From: LGRD01 sp031415135
Lineage (GTDB): Bacteria; Pseudomonadota; Gammaproteobacteria; Burkholderiales; Burkholderiaceae_C
DNA: 64,000 bases
Assembly (NCBI GenBank): GCA_031415135.1
Contig: JANORB010000076.1
Location: 1 to 64,000 of the forward strand
Direction of reading: 5' to 3'
Of the stretch, positions 16,686 to 25,100 are shown in pieces (the first letter of the stretch is position 1; each line of letters starts with the position of its first letter). Below the pieces are notes generated by a model. The model ran no database searches, was not told the origin of the DNA, and saw nothing but the letters and a program-made list of their open reading frames with translations. The position numbers and the translations under genes are program-made.

Positions 16686-17750
16686 ATGAATCGGGTGTCG
16701 TTCGGTGCCATCGGAAGGCTTGGAGCGCGTTGTTTCGCAGCCGGGGTCGTTGCAGCGGCATGCGGGTCGGCCGCACAGGCCGCAACGCCCGCCGCCGAGC
16801 CCGCCGCCGTGCTTGATGTCGAAGCCAGGATCCAGGCCCTGGCGCGGGCCCGATCATCCGTCGTCGGCGTGCGCGCGACTGCGGTCGACGATGCCCGATC
16901 CATCGAAACACTCGGGCGCGAACGCCAGGGCACCGGGGTGGTGATCGGCGCCGATGGCCTGGTGCTGACGATCGGCTACCTGATCCTGGAGGCCGACCAC
17001 GTCGACCTGGTCTTCGAGGGCGAGCGCAAATTGCCGGCCCGCGTGGTGGCTTACGACCTCGCTTCGGGCTTCGGGCTGCTGCAGCCGCTCACGCCGGTCA
17101 AGGTGGCGCCGGCCCGGCTCGGCAGTTCGGCCGGCCTGTCCGGCGACGAACCGCTGATGATCGCCAGTGGCGGCGAGGCGGGCGATTTGAGCCTGGCCCG
17201 AATGGTCTCGCGGCGCGCCTTTTCGGGCTACTGGGAATACCACATCGAAGGCGCGCTGTTCACCTCGCCGCCGCGCACCGACCACAGCGGCGCGGGGCTG
17301 TTCAATGGCGCCGGTGAACTGCTGGGCATCGGCTCGCTGGTCGTCTCGGACGCGCTCGGCCCGGGCCAGGCGCGGCTGCCGGGCAACATGTTCGTGCCCA
17401 TCGACCTGCTCAAGCCGATCCTGGGCGAACTGCGGGAACGCGGCGCGTCGCGCGGCAGCACGCGCGCCTGGCTGGGGCTGGTGTGTGTCGAGCAGGACGG
17501 CGCGGTGCGCGTGGTTCGCACCAGCCGCGACAGCCCGGCGGAACAGGCCGGTTTGCGCCCCGGCGACCGCATCGTGAGCATCGACGGCGCCAAGGTCGGC
17601 GCCCTGGAGGCGCTGTACAAATCGCTGTGGGGCCATGCCAGCCCGCAGCGCGAGGTCACGCTTGAAATTCAGCGTGGCGGTGAAGCGCTGACGATCAGGC
17701 TGCTCAGCGTCGATCGCATGCAGACCCTGAGCCGGCCCAAGGGAGTCTGA
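16686..17750 (+). CDS. HtrA/DegP-like protein with lost catalytic His and Asp
   Basis: A 354-aa exported protein with a signal peptide (hydrophobic to about residue 32, AAQAA cleavage region), a trypsin-like S1C domain (about 50-240) and a C-terminal PDZ domain (DSPAEQAGLRPGDRIVSIDGAKV). In active HtrA proteases the His lies in TNxHV and the Asp in DLALLK. Here the first region reads VLTIGYLI and the second ASGFGLLQ, so both residues are missing, while a Ser remains in HSGAGLFNGAGELLGI. It is likely a pseudoprotease acting as a chaperone, sensor or scaffold in the periplasm. GGAGG lies 7 nt upstream of the start. The domain call is firm; the loss of activity is inferred from alignment by eye. 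Confidence 0.82.
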   Translation: MNRVSFGAIGRLGARCFAAGVVAAACGSAAQAATPAAEPAAVLDVEARIQALARARSSVVGVRATAVDDARSIETLGRERQGTGVVIGADGLVLTIGYLILEADHVDLVFEGERKLPARVVAYDLASGFGLLQPLTPVKVAPARLGSSAGLSGDEPLMIASGGEAGDLSLARMVSRRAFSGYWEYHIEGALFTSPPRTDHSGAGLFNGAGELLGIGSLVVSDALGPGQARLPGNMFVPIDLLKPILGELRERGASRGSTRAWLGLVCVEQDGAVRVVRTSRDSPAEQAGLRPGDRIVSIDGAKVGALEALYKSLWGHASPQREVTLEIQRGGEALTIRLLSVDRMQTLSRPKGV

Positions 17751-17789
17751 TCACCCGCGTTGGCGTGCCGAGCCGCACGGTGGCGCGGG

Positions 17790-18692
17790 TCAGGCCAGCA
17801 GGCCCTGCGCAACGTTCGGGTAGCGCAGGCGCAAGCGCAGTTCGCGCTTCAGCCGGGTGTTGCTCAAGCGCCTGGATTCGCTCATGAAGCTCAGCAGCAT
17901 CGGCGACAGGCTCGCAGCCGCCTCGGCCCGGGTGATGCGCGGGGGTCGCTGCAAGCCGCAAAGGTCGGCGGCGAGATCGAAATAGTCGCCCATCTTCAAC
18001 TCGGTATCGTCGCTGGCATGCACCACGCGCTGCGGCAGGCCGCGATGCAGGGCCGCAACGCAGGCCCGGGCCAGATCGTCGGCATGAATGTGATTCGTGA
18101 ACACGTCGTCGGCGTCGGTCAGCACCGCGGTGCCACGCACCAGGCGCTCGCGCGGGTGGCCGCCGTTGCGGTCGCCGGCGTAGATGCCGGGGATGCGCAA
18201 CAGCGTCACACGAGCGCCGAACGCGCGCCCATACCAGCGCAAACGCGCTTCGGCATCGACCCGCCGCAGCGCGCGATCGGTGCCGGGATTCACGGCGCGG
18301 GTTTCGTCGAAGCGCGTGCCGGCGCAGTCGCCGTAGACGCCGCTGGTGCTGCCGTACACGATGCGGCGCACGCCACCCTTGCGCGCCAGCGCCTGCAACA
18401 ACCGGGCGGTGCGTGGATCGGAGTTGCCCTGCGTGGCGGGCGGCGCCAGATGAAGCACGGCATCGCACAGGCCAGCGAGTCGAGCCAGCGATGCGGCGTC
18501 ATCCAGATTGCCGGCCAGCGGCACCACACCCGCACGGCGCAATTCATCGGCACGATCGGGGCTGGAGGTCAGAGCCAACAAGCGCCAGCGCCCTTGCAAC
18601 AGCTTCACAACCCGCATGCCGATGTCGCCGCAACCGACGATGAGCAATGAGGGCCGCTTGAATCGCGTCGGGGTGTTGTGGTTGAGGGGCAT
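17790..18692 (-). CDS. NAD-dependent epimerase/dehydratase (YeeZ-like)
   Basis: A 300-aa extended short-chain dehydrogenase. The N-terminal Rossmann motif is LLIVGCGDIGMRVVKLL (GxGxxG), with ATQGNSDPRT and the region YGSTSGVYGDC holding the Ser/Tyr positions; HIHADDLARACVAAL is typical of the group. Homologues are annotated as SDR-family oxidoreductases of unknown substrate. It converges with the HtrA-like gene and is divergent from the ferredoxin reductase gene. Confidence 0.8.
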   Translation of the reverse strand: MPLNHNTPTRFKRPSLLIVGCGDIGMRVVKLLQGRWRLLALTSSPDRADELRRAGVVPLAGNLDDAASLARLAGLCDAVLHLAPPATQGNSDPRTARLLQALARKGGVRRIVYGSTSGVYGDCAGTRFDETRAVNPGTDRALRRVDAEARLRWYGRAFGARVTLLRIPGIYAGDRNGGHPRERLVRGTAVLTDADDVFTNHIHADDLARACVAALHRGLPQRVVHASDDTELKMGDYFDLAADLCGLQRPPRITRAEAAASLSPMLLSFMSESRRLSNTRLKRELRLRLRYPNVAQGLLA

Positions 18693-18739
18693 CCGGGTCC
18701 GGGCAGAATCGCGCTTCAGTTTACGAGCAAGCCTTCAGC

Positions 18740-19771
18740 ATGACCTTCAACGCCACTGTGCAGCCCAGCGGCCGCAGCTTCACCGTCGAGCCCGACGAAC
18801 CCGTTCTGCAGGCCGCCATTCGGCAAGGCGTGGGCCTGCCTTACGGCTGCAAGGACGGCGCCTGCGGTTCGTGCAAGAGCCGGCTGCTCGAAGGCCGGGT
18901 GGTCCACGGCCGGCACCAGGCCAAGGCCCTCAGCGACGTCGAGGAAGCCGGCGGCTATGTGCTCACCTGCTGCGCCGTGCCACAAACCGATGTGGTGATC
19001 GAGGCGCGCAGCGTGCCCGGCGCCGGGCAGTTCGCGGTGCGCAAGATGCCCAGCCGCGTCATCAGCATCGGCCGGCCGGCGCCCGACGTGGCGGTGCTGA
19101 TGCTGCAACTGCCCGCCAACGACCCGCTGCGCTACCACGCCGGCCAGTACGTTGAATTCCTGCTGCGCGATGGCGCCCGGCGCAGCTATTCGATGGCCAA
19201 CGCGCCGCACACCCAGACCGACAAGCCCATCATCGAACTGCATGTGCGCCACATGCCCGGCGGCCGGTTCACCGACCAGGTGTTCGGCGCGATGAAGGAG
19301 AAGGACATCCTGCGCATCGAAGGGCCGTTCGGCAGCTTCTTCCTGCGCGAAGATTCGGACAAGCCGATCGTGCTGCTGGCCTCAGGCACCGGCTTCGCGC
19401 CGATCAAGTCCATCATCGAGCAGGTCCGGTTCAAGGGCATCACCCGGCCCATGGTGTTGTACTGGGGTTGCCGCACCAAGGCCGATCTGTACCTGCACGA
19501 ATGGGCGCTGGCGGCCGCGCGCGAGATGCCGAATCTGAGCTATGTGCCGGTGCTGTCCGAGCCTCGTGCCGACGACGGCTGGAGCGGCCGCATGGGCCTG
19601 GTGCACCGCGCCGTCATGGCCGACCTGCCCGATCTGTCGCGCCACCAGGTCTATGCCTGCGGGGCGCCGATCATGGTCGAGTCGGCCCAGCGGGATTTCA
19701 TCGCGGCCTGCGGCTTGCCCGCTGACGAGTTCTACGCCGACTCGTTCACCTCCGAAGCCGACAAGCATTGA
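18740..19771 (+). CDS. 2Fe-2S ferredoxin-NAD(P)H reductase (AscD/RfbI-like)
   Basis: A 343-aa soluble electron-transfer flavoprotein. The N-terminal plant-type 2Fe-2S domain has four cysteines, YGCKDGACGSCK and LTCC; the FAD domain has RRSYSMANAP and the NAD domain has LLASGTGFAPIKSII and YWGCRTKADLY. This domain order is found in CDP-6-deoxy-delta-3,4-glucoseen reductase and in oxygenase reductases. In betaproteobacteria such genes are usually stand-alone, and no dehydratase or oxygenase partner is next to it, so the electron acceptor is unknown. Confidence 0.87.
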   Translation: MTFNATVQPSGRSFTVEPDEPVLQAAIRQGVGLPYGCKDGACGSCKSRLLEGRVVHGRHQAKALSDVEEAGGYVLTCCAVPQTDVVIEARSVPGAGQFAVRKMPSRVISIGRPAPDVAVLMLQLPANDPLRYHAGQYVEFLLRDGARRSYSMANAPHTQTDKPIIELHVRHMPGGRFTDQVFGAMKEKDILRIEGPFGSFFLREDSDKPIVLLASGTGFAPIKSIIEQVRFKGITRPMVLYWGCRTKADLYLHEWALAAAREMPNLSYVPVLSEPRADDGWSGRMGLVHRAVMADLPDLSRHQVYACGAPIMVESAQRDFIAACGLPADEFYADSFTSEADKH

Positions 19772-19802
19772 AGGATGTTCAACGAAAGGCTACGCCTCGG
19801 TC

Positions 19803-19823
19803 GGCGCCGGGCGACCCGGCGCC
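19803..19823. repeat. Perfect 9-bp hairpin between convergent genes
   Basis: GGCGCCGGG, loop CGA, CCCGGCGCC fills the gap between the reductase stop and the stop codon of the convergent exported protein. It could terminate or pause transcription from both directions. No T-tract follows on either strand. Confidence 0.5.
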
Positions 19824-20312
19824 TCAGAACTTCGGCGCCGGCACGTCGTCCATGGACTGCGGCGTGCACTCCATCCGCAGCCTGCCCAGCACGTTGCCCT
19901 CGATGTTGAGCAACTCACCTTCCAGGCCGCCGGTCTGCCGGTCGATGGACAGGCGTGTCATCGCCAGCTTCTTCAAGTCGGGGTGCCAGACGAACAGCAC
20001 ACCACGAAACCAGTCGTAGTAGGCGCCGTGGGTGCCATACACCGGGGTCCGGAGCTGCATCGTGTAGGCCTGCTCGGTCGCGACATATTTCATGCGCTCG
20101 CCCACCGGCAGCACATCCGACTTCTGAACCAGCGCGGTGAGGTTGTTGTCGCGCATCGCCAGGTTCAAGTGCGCCGGCGTTGCCTTGGCGGACGAACTCA
20201 GCTTGCCAGTGCACTTGAGGTACAGGTGGAACTCGGCGGCGCCGGCCGGCGCTGCCGCGGCAACCCCGATTCCCCACCACAGTGCCGTCTTTCGGATCAG
20301 GCTTTTTTTCAA
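19824..20312 (-). CDS. Small exported protein of unknown function, TTG start
   Basis: A 162-aa protein with a clear signal peptide (MKKSLIRKTALWWGIGVAAA, cleavage near AGAAEF). I recognise no domain in the mature part, which has repeated short beta-like segments (EFHLYLKCTGKL, AYTMQLRTPVYG, GELLNIEGNVLG). The start is a TTG at 20310-20312 with AGGGAG 8 nt upstream; no ATG is available in the right place, and the frame before it lacks a signal peptide. It lies 85 nt downstream of the CsgG-like gene on the same strand and may share its transcript. Confidence 0.7.
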   Translation of the reverse strand: MKKSLIRKTALWWGIGVAAAAPAGAAEFHLYLKCTGKLSSSAKATPAHLNLAMRDNNLTALVQKSDVLPVGERMKYVATEQAYTMQLRTPVYGTHGAYYDWFRGVLFVWHPDLKKLAMTRLSIDRQTGGLEGELLNIEGNVLGRLRMECTPQSMDDVPAPKF

Positions 20313-20397
20313 TGTCGACTCCCTGGAAATGATGAGCGCGCCGGACACAACGCATTCGGCAATGTGACGCGGCGCGGCCCGTTGCCGCCGGTGGCGG

Positions 20398-21291
20398 CTA
20401 CTTCTTCTTCGGGTCGACCTCTTTCGAGGCCGGGGTCGAACCGCCCTGCACCCCGAGGCGGCCACCCGCGCCCAGGCCGCCTTTCACGGTCTGCGCCTTG
20501 TAGTTGCGCAGCGCCACGACCATCTTGTTGTACGAGTCGATGAACGCGGCGAGGATCACCTTGCCCTCGGGCGTGCTCGTGAACGCACTCGCGCCACCCG
20601 CGCCGCCGAGGCCAAAGATGCTGCCGGCCAGGCCGAAGTCGGTGTTCTTGGCGTAGCCTTCGGCGGCCGAAATCTGCACGCCCGAACGCACGTCGACCAG
20701 CAACAGCGTGGTGCCGGCTTCGTTGCTCGACACCGAGCCCGACACCGCCCTCACTGCGGTGCCGGCCAGGCCGCTGATGCCGCCCAGGAACCCGCTCGCG
20801 CCACTGCCGCCCTTGTCGGACATCATGATTTCCGGCGTCATCGTGTAGTCGGCGGCAACCATCTGCCCGCCGCCCATGTTGCTGCCCGCACGGCCCTCGT
20901 CGCCGCGGATCAAGGCTTTTTCGCTGGTCATGTTCTGCATCGCGCGCTGGTTGCGCTCGACCACGACGAAGCAGTTGGACTGCTGGACCAGCATGCGCAG
21001 CACCGGCACGGTGGAGCCGGTGCGGTAGCGGCTGTTGTAGTAGCCGTACCAGCTGGCGTTGGTGTTTTCTTCGATTCGAACCGTGCCCAGCGTTTCGGGG
21101 CATTTTTCAAGCGAGGAGTTCGCCCCCGCCGTGGTGCCCCCCGCCGCCGCCCCCTGCGCCGCCGTGGCGCTGGCGCCACCGGACCCGGGTGTGGTGGCAA
21201 GGCATCCGCCAAGAAGCACCGCCACCGCAGCACAACCGGCTGTGCCGACACAACGGATGCGATTGACGTTTTCGACATTGAGATCGCTCAT
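20398..21291 (-). CDS. CsgG/HfaB-family lipoprotein
   Basis: A 297-aa lipoprotein (signal peptide with lipobox LLGGC, residues 26-30) of the CsgG/HfaB family, which forms outer-membrane secretion pores for curli or anchors holdfast. The conserved pattern of N-terminal NTNASWYGYYNSRYRTGSTVPVLRML, then CFVVVERNQRAMQN, DYTMTPEIM and LLLVDVRSGVQISAAEGYAK fits this family. The C-terminus ends in a charged EVDPKKK tail. No curli or holdfast subunit genes are near, so the secreted partner is unknown. AAGGGGCG precedes the start. Confidence 0.8.
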   Translation of the reverse strand: MSDLNVENVNRIRCVGTAGCAAVAVLLGGCLATTPGSGGASATAAQGAAAGGTTAGANSSLEKCPETLGTVRIEENTNASWYGYYNSRYRTGSTVPVLRMLVQQSNCFVVVERNQRAMQNMTSEKALIRGDEGRAGSNMGGGQMVAADYTMTPEIMMSDKGGSGASGFLGGISGLAGTAVRAVSGSVSSNEAGTTLLLVDVRSGVQISAAEGYAKNTDFGLAGSIFGLGGAGGASAFTSTPEGKVILAAFIDSYNKMVVALRNYKAQTVKGGLGAGGRLGVQGGSTPASKEVDPKKK

Positions 21292-21324
21292 CTTCGCCCC
21301 TTGAAGTTACTTGATTGGTCGATC

Positions 21325-21355
21325 CGAGATGCACACGCACGACGTGTACATCTCG
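21325..21355. repeat. 13-bp inverted repeat upstream of the CsgG-like gene
   Basis: CGAGATGCACACG (21325-21337), a 5-nt spacer and CGTGTACATCTCG (21343-21355) form a dyad with one mismatch, centred about 50 nt upstream of the CsgG-like start codon. It could be an operator for a dimeric regulator or an mRNA hairpin. The remainder of the 162-nt gap holds a weaker stem (21399-21422) and no recognised gene. Confidence 0.55.
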
Positions 21356-21453
21356 TTTCAGAATCATAAGCTTCAGGGTCGGCGCACGGCAATGCGGACC
21401 GACCCCCAAAGGAGGGAGTCGGACCGATTCACCGAGTTGATTTGCAGCGCGTG

Positions 21454-22227
21454 TCAGCGCTGTGCGGCGTACTCCGAGAAGACGCCCAGCGCCACGTCAC
21501 GCCGCGCGTTCAACAGGCCCACGCCCGACAGCGTGCGCAACACCGCCTCGGGCAAGGCGCAGGCTTCGATGGTGTCCCAGTAATAGCGCCACAGCATGGG
21601 CGTGCTGGACTCGCGCGCGACCCATCGCGCCATCAACGGCACCACCCCGCGCATGTAGGCTTTGAGCGCCCAGGTGGCGAGCCTCCCCTCGGGCCTGGAG
21701 ATTTCAAGCACCAGCAGGCGCCCCCCGGGTTTGAGCACCCGGTGGAATTCGGTGAACGCCGCGGCGAGGTCGGCGATGTGGCGCAGTGCGTAGCCCATCA
21801 CCACGAAGTCGGCACTGGCGTCGGGCAACGGCAGCTTTTCAGCCCAGCCTTCGAGGCAGCGCACGCTCGCAGGCAGACGTGCTTGCGCCATCATCCCGGG
21901 GCTCGGGTCGACCCCCACCAGGCGCTCAGGCTCGCCGGTGATGCGCAGGATTTCGCTCGCCACCAGGCCCGTGCCCATGCCGACATCGACGACCCGCATG
22001 CCGGGCTTCAAGCCGGCCCGCAACAGCGCCCCGCGCCGGTACCAGGACCCGGTTCCCAGCCCGAGCAGCTTTTCGAGCCGGTTGTAGTCGACCGCGGTGG
22101 CGTCGAAAGTGCGGCGCAAAAAGGCCTGTCGTGCCTGCGTGTCGCCGTCGGCATAGTAGGCGCTCAGGGCGCTGTGAGGCAGGTGGACGAGGTCCGCGTC
22201 GGAGTCGCTGGCGCTGGGGTTCGGCAT
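21454..22227 (-). CDS. UbiE/COQ5-like SAM methyltransferase
   Basis: A 257-aa class I methyltransferase. Motif I is VVDVGMGTGLVASEIL, motif II region LVGVDPSPGMM, then FVVMGYALRHIADLAAAFTEFHRVLKPGGRLLVLEISRPEG, which is close to the UbiE/MenG pattern. The N-terminal YYADGDTQARQAFLRRTFDATAVDYNRL resembles methyltransferases rather than true UbiE, so the substrate (quinone or another lipid) is open. It is divergent from the aryl-polyene-type operon. The start at 22227 gives a family-like N-terminus; no strong ribosome binding site is seen. Confidence 0.8.
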   Translation of the reverse strand: MPNPSASDSDADLVHLPHSALSAYYADGDTQARQAFLRRTFDATAVDYNRLEKLLGLGTGSWYRRGALLRAGLKPGMRVVDVGMGTGLVASEILRITGEPERLVGVDPSPGMMAQARLPASVRCLEGWAEKLPLPDASADFVVMGYALRHIADLAAAFTEFHRVLKPGGRLLVLEISRPEGRLATWALKAYMRGVVPLMARWVARESSTPMLWRYYWDTIEACALPEAVLRTLSGVGLLNARRDVALGVFSEYAAQR

Positions 22228-22369
22228 GGGAGGTGGCAGGTGCCTTGCGGTGGCGCCGGGGGAATGGGCGCGAAGATATTCATGATACTTCCGCGCCTGG
22301 CCAGGCACGGGCGTGCCGGGGTGGCGGCGGGCCTGCTCTGGTAAAGTCTTTCCCGTCGCGGCCAGTGCG

Positions 22370-22456
22370 ATGACCCGCACGAGACCCATGTCCGGGGCGG
22401 GCGCTGGCTCCACAGGCAGCCCGGCGACGGGCGCCATCGAACCCGGGTACGCATGA
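22370..22456 (+). other. Possible 28-codon leader ORF before the ACP gene
   Basis: An ATG at 22370 (and another in frame at 22388) opens a short frame that ends TGA at 22454-22456, overlapping the ACP start as ATGA. It encodes a Gly/Ala/Pro-rich peptide with no recognised similarity. The overlap would allow translational coupling into the operon, but a chance frame of this size is easy to find at this GC content. Confidence 0.2.
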
Positions 22457-22722
22457 CTTCTGTTCAAAACGATCTGCAGCGGGAGGTTGCCGCGCTGCTG
22501 GTTGAGTCTCTCAACCTCGACATCTCGCCCGACACCATCGACCCGCTGGCGCCGCTGTACGGCGAAGGACTCGGGCTCGACTCGATCGACATCCTGGAGG
22601 TGGCCCTGGTGGTTTCCAAACGCTATGGTTTCCAGCTGCGTTCCGACGATGAGGACAACGTTCGCATCTTCACTTCGCTGGCCAGCCTGGTCGAGCACAT
22701 CGCCGGCCATCGAACGGCCTGA
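22453..22722 (+). CDS. Acyl carrier protein of the aryl-polyene-type pathway
   Basis: An 89-aa acyl carrier protein. The phosphopantetheine attachment Ser is in GLGLDSIDILE (near residue 41), inside the usual four-helix ACP pattern. It should carry the growing polyene chain between the operon's ketosynthase, ketoreductase and dehydratases. E. coli aryl-polyene clusters have two ACPs (ApeE and ApeF); only this one is present here. It is the first gene of the operon and sits 9 nt before the membrane protein gene. Confidence 0.9.
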   Translation: MTSVQNDLQREVAALLVESLNLDISPDTIDPLAPLYGEGLGLDSIDILEVALVVSKRYGFQLRSDDEDNVRIFTSLASLVEHIAGHRTA

Positions 22723-22731
22723 GGGGTGGTC

Positions 22732-23394
22732 ATGCAGGCCCGCTATGTGCTGGCGGCGGTGTCCAGCCTGGCCTATGTGGCGGGGTCGCAATGGTTGATG
22801 ATCAGTGCCCCCGCATCGTCATGGAACGCGGTGGCCTTGCTCACGCCGATGCTGGCGCTGTTCTGTGCCTGGGCCTGGCGCGCCCGCCAGCGCCTGCTCG
22901 GCGGGTTCGCGCTGGCTGCCATCGTGGCGCTGGTCGCGCAGGCGGCGCTGGGCAGCGGTCTGGCGCCCGAAAAGCTCTACGTCGCCCAGCACGTGGTCAT
23001 CCACGCCGGCCTGGCCTTCTGGTTCGGCGCCACGCTGCGGCCGGGGCAGACGCCGCTGATCGAAAGCCTGGCCGCGCGCGTGCACCGGCACCTGACCGCG
23101 CCGATCCGCGCCTACACGCGCAAGGTCACGCTGGCCTGGACAATCTACTTCGTGCTGATGGGCCTGGTGTCGGTGGCCTTGTATGCCGGCGCCTCGTTCG
23201 ACCTGTGGGCCACGTTCGCCAACCTGCTGACCCCGTTGGCGGTGGCGCTGATGTTCGGCGCCGAGTACCTGCTGCGCTACCGGCTGCACCCGGAGTTCGA
23301 GCGCGTCAGCATGCTCGACGCGGTGCGGGCCTACATGCATCCGCAGCCGGCGCGGCAAGCGCCCTCGCTCGACCCCGGCGCACCGCGATCATGA
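22732..23394 (+). CDS. Membrane protein of the aryl-polyene-type operon (ApeG-like)
   Basis: A 220-aa inner-membrane protein with about five or six hydrophobic segments (for example LLTPMLALFCAWAW and VTLAWTIYFVLMGLVSVALY). Its position between ACP and acyl-AMP ligase matches ApeG, an integral membrane protein of unknown role in the aryl-polyene pathway. The ATG at 22732 has GAGGGG directly upstream; a GTG two codons earlier is the alternative. Its stop overlaps the ligase start by 4 bp. Confidence 0.78.
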   Translation: MQARYVLAAVSSLAYVAGSQWLMISAPASSWNAVALLTPMLALFCAWAWRARQRLLGGFALAAIVALVAQAALGSGLAPEKLYVAQHVVIHAGLAFWFGATLRPGQTPLIESLAARVHRHLTAPIRAYTRKVTLAWTIYFVLMGLVSVALYAGASFDLWATFANLLTPLAVALMFGAEYLLRYRLHPEFERVSMLDAVRAYMHPQPARQAPSLDPGAPRS

Positions 23395-24770
23395 GCGGAT
23401 TGCCACTGATCTGGAGCGCCGACCTGCAAGGGCCGCTGGCGTGGCGCGCCGGCCAGTCGATCTCGCGCCGGCAATACCTGGCCGATGCACAAGCACTCGC
23501 CGAGCGCCTGCCCGCCCAGGGCGAGGTGCTCAACCTCAGCGCTGACCGCTATCGGTTCGCCCTCGGTCTGGGCGCGGCCATGCTGCGCGGGCAGCCCAAT
23601 CTGCTGCCGCCGAACCACACGCCCGATACCGTGGCGCGCCTGCGCCAGCTGTTCCCGCGCGTCTACGGGCTGGTGGATGAGGGCGGGGCCGAAGTGGCCC
23701 TGCCGACCCTGAGCCATGCGACGCTCAGTGCCGACGCGGGCGTTGTCGCAGATGTCGAGGTCCCGCGCATCGATGCCGAGGCCGTGACGGCACAGGTCCT
23801 CACGTCCGGCTCCACCGGCGACCCGGTCCCGCACGCCAAGCCCTGGGGGCTGCTGGTGAGCAACACCGAAGCGGGGATCGAACGGCTGGCGCAGCACATG
23901 GGACGCCCCGACCTGGTGGGTGTGTCGCTGGTGGCGACCGTGCCGGCTCAGCACATGTACGGCTTCGAGTCCAGCGTGCTGGTCGCCCTGCTCGGCGGCG
24001 CGGCGTTCGACACCGAGCGGCCGTTCTACCCGGCCGACATCGTTCGGGTGCTGGCCCGGCTGCCGCGCCCGCGCATGCTGGTCACCACGCCGCTGCACCT
24101 GCGCACACTGCTCGAAGCCGGGCTCGAATTGCCGCCGCTGGACCTCATCGTCTGTGCCACCGCGCCGCTGTCGCCGCAACTGGCCGCGCGTGCCGAGGCC
24201 GCTTTGGCGGCACCGCTGATGGAGATTTACGGCTGCACCGAAGCCGGCCAGGTCGCCACGCGCCGCACCACGGCCGGCCCGGAGTGGCAGACCTACCGCG
24301 GGCTGGCGTTGTCGGGCAACGGCGAGCAGTGCGTCATCAGCGGCGGCCACGTGCTGGTGCCCACACCGCTGGCCGACGTGCTGGAGGTGCTGGACCCACA
24401 GCACTTCAGGCTGCTCGGCCGCTCCAACGACTTGATCAACATTGCCGGCAAGCGCAGTTCGCTGAGCCATCTGAATCACCACCTGAACATGATCGAGGGG
24501 GTTCAGGACGGCGCCTTGTGGCTGCCACCCGAGAAAGACGTCTCCACCGGCGAGGTGGTCCGGCTGGTGGCGTTCGTGGTGGCGCCCGAACTGACGCGCG
24601 AACACATCCTCGCGGCCTTGCGCCCGCGCATCGATGCGGCGTTCCTGCCGCGCCGCATCGTCTTCGTGCCCGCGCTGCCGCGCGACCCCACCGGCAAGCT
24701 GCCCGCGGCGCGCCTGGCGCAACTGGCCGAGCACTGGCTTGGCGGCAGCGCGCCGCCGGCCCACGGTTGA
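23391..24770 (+). CDS. Acyl/aryl-AMP ligase (ApeH-like)
   Basis: A 459-aa ANL-superfamily adenylating enzyme. The phosphate-binding loop is LTSGSTGDPVPHAKPW (near residue 140), the motif MEIYGCTEAGQVATRR follows, and GRSNDLINIAGKR and DPTGKLP provide the C-terminal hinge and lysine. In aryl-polyene pathways this enzyme activates the aromatic starter acid and loads it on the ACP. The protein is shorter than typical 500-600-aa ligases, as is usual for ApeH. It overlaps the preceding gene as ATGA. Confidence 0.87.
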   Translation: MSGLPLIWSADLQGPLAWRAGQSISRRQYLADAQALAERLPAQGEVLNLSADRYRFALGLGAAMLRGQPNLLPPNHTPDTVARLRQLFPRVYGLVDEGGAEVALPTLSHATLSADAGVVADVEVPRIDAEAVTAQVLTSGSTGDPVPHAKPWGLLVSNTEAGIERLAQHMGRPDLVGVSLVATVPAQHMYGFESSVLVALLGGAAFDTERPFYPADIVRVLARLPRPRMLVTTPLHLRTLLEAGLELPPLDLIVCATAPLSPQLAARAEAALAAPLMEIYGCTEAGQVATRRTTAGPEWQTYRGLALSGNGEQCVISGGHVLVPTPLADVLEVLDPQHFRLLGRSNDLINIAGKRSSLSHLNHHLNMIEGVQDGALWLPPEKDVSTGEVVRLVAFVVAPELTREHILAALRPRIDAAFLPRRIVFVPALPRDPTGKLPAARLAQLAEHWLGGSAPPAHG

Positions 24771-24782
24771 GCGGGAAGCAGC

Positions 24783-25100
24783 ATGCCCCCGATCGCACTG
24801 CACATCGGAGCCGACCACCCGGCGTTCCAGGGCCATTTCCCGGGCAACCCGCTGCTGCCCGGCGTGGTGCTGCTGGCCGAGGTGATCGAGGCGGTTCTGC
24901 GCCAACCCGACCTGGCCGCGGCCGTCGGCCCCCAGCCGCGCATCGGCGTGGCCAAGTTTTTGTCGCCGGTCAGGCCGGGTGCGGTGCTGGGCGTGGCGCT
25001 GCGGTCGAACAACGGCCGCGTGCACTTCGATGTGCTGCAAGGCGATCGGCTCGCCGCATCAGGGCAGTTCGAGCCCGCCGCGGACGCCTCGCTGCCATGA
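24783..25100 (+). CDS. Hot-dog dehydratase, ApeI-like
   Basis: A 105-aa single hot-dog-fold protein of the FabZ/FabA type. The conserved segment ADHPAFQGHFPGNPLLPGVVLLAEVI contains the catalytic His. In the E. coli aryl-polyene system ApeI forms a heterodimeric dehydratase with ApeP, and an ApeP-like gene is present at 32826 in this operon. Its stop codon overlaps the start of a 32-codon ORF as ATGA. Confidence 0.85.
   Translation: MPPIALHIGADHPAFQGHFPGNPLLPGVVLLAEVIEAVLRQPDLAAAVGPQPRIGVAKFLSPVRPGAVLGVALRSNNGRVHFDVLQGDRLAASGQFEPAADASLP

Noticed and set aside
15748..16911. A 390-codon N-terminal extension of cysM
   Set aside because: It reads backwards through tRNA-Leu, the rhomboid gene and part of the HtrA-like gene, and cysM has its own ATG with AAGGAG.
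20310..20465. A longer start for the small exported protein, about 50 codons upstream
   Set aside because: The extension is Arg-rich, overlaps the CsgG-like gene and would bury the signal peptide; the TTG has a good ribosome binding site.
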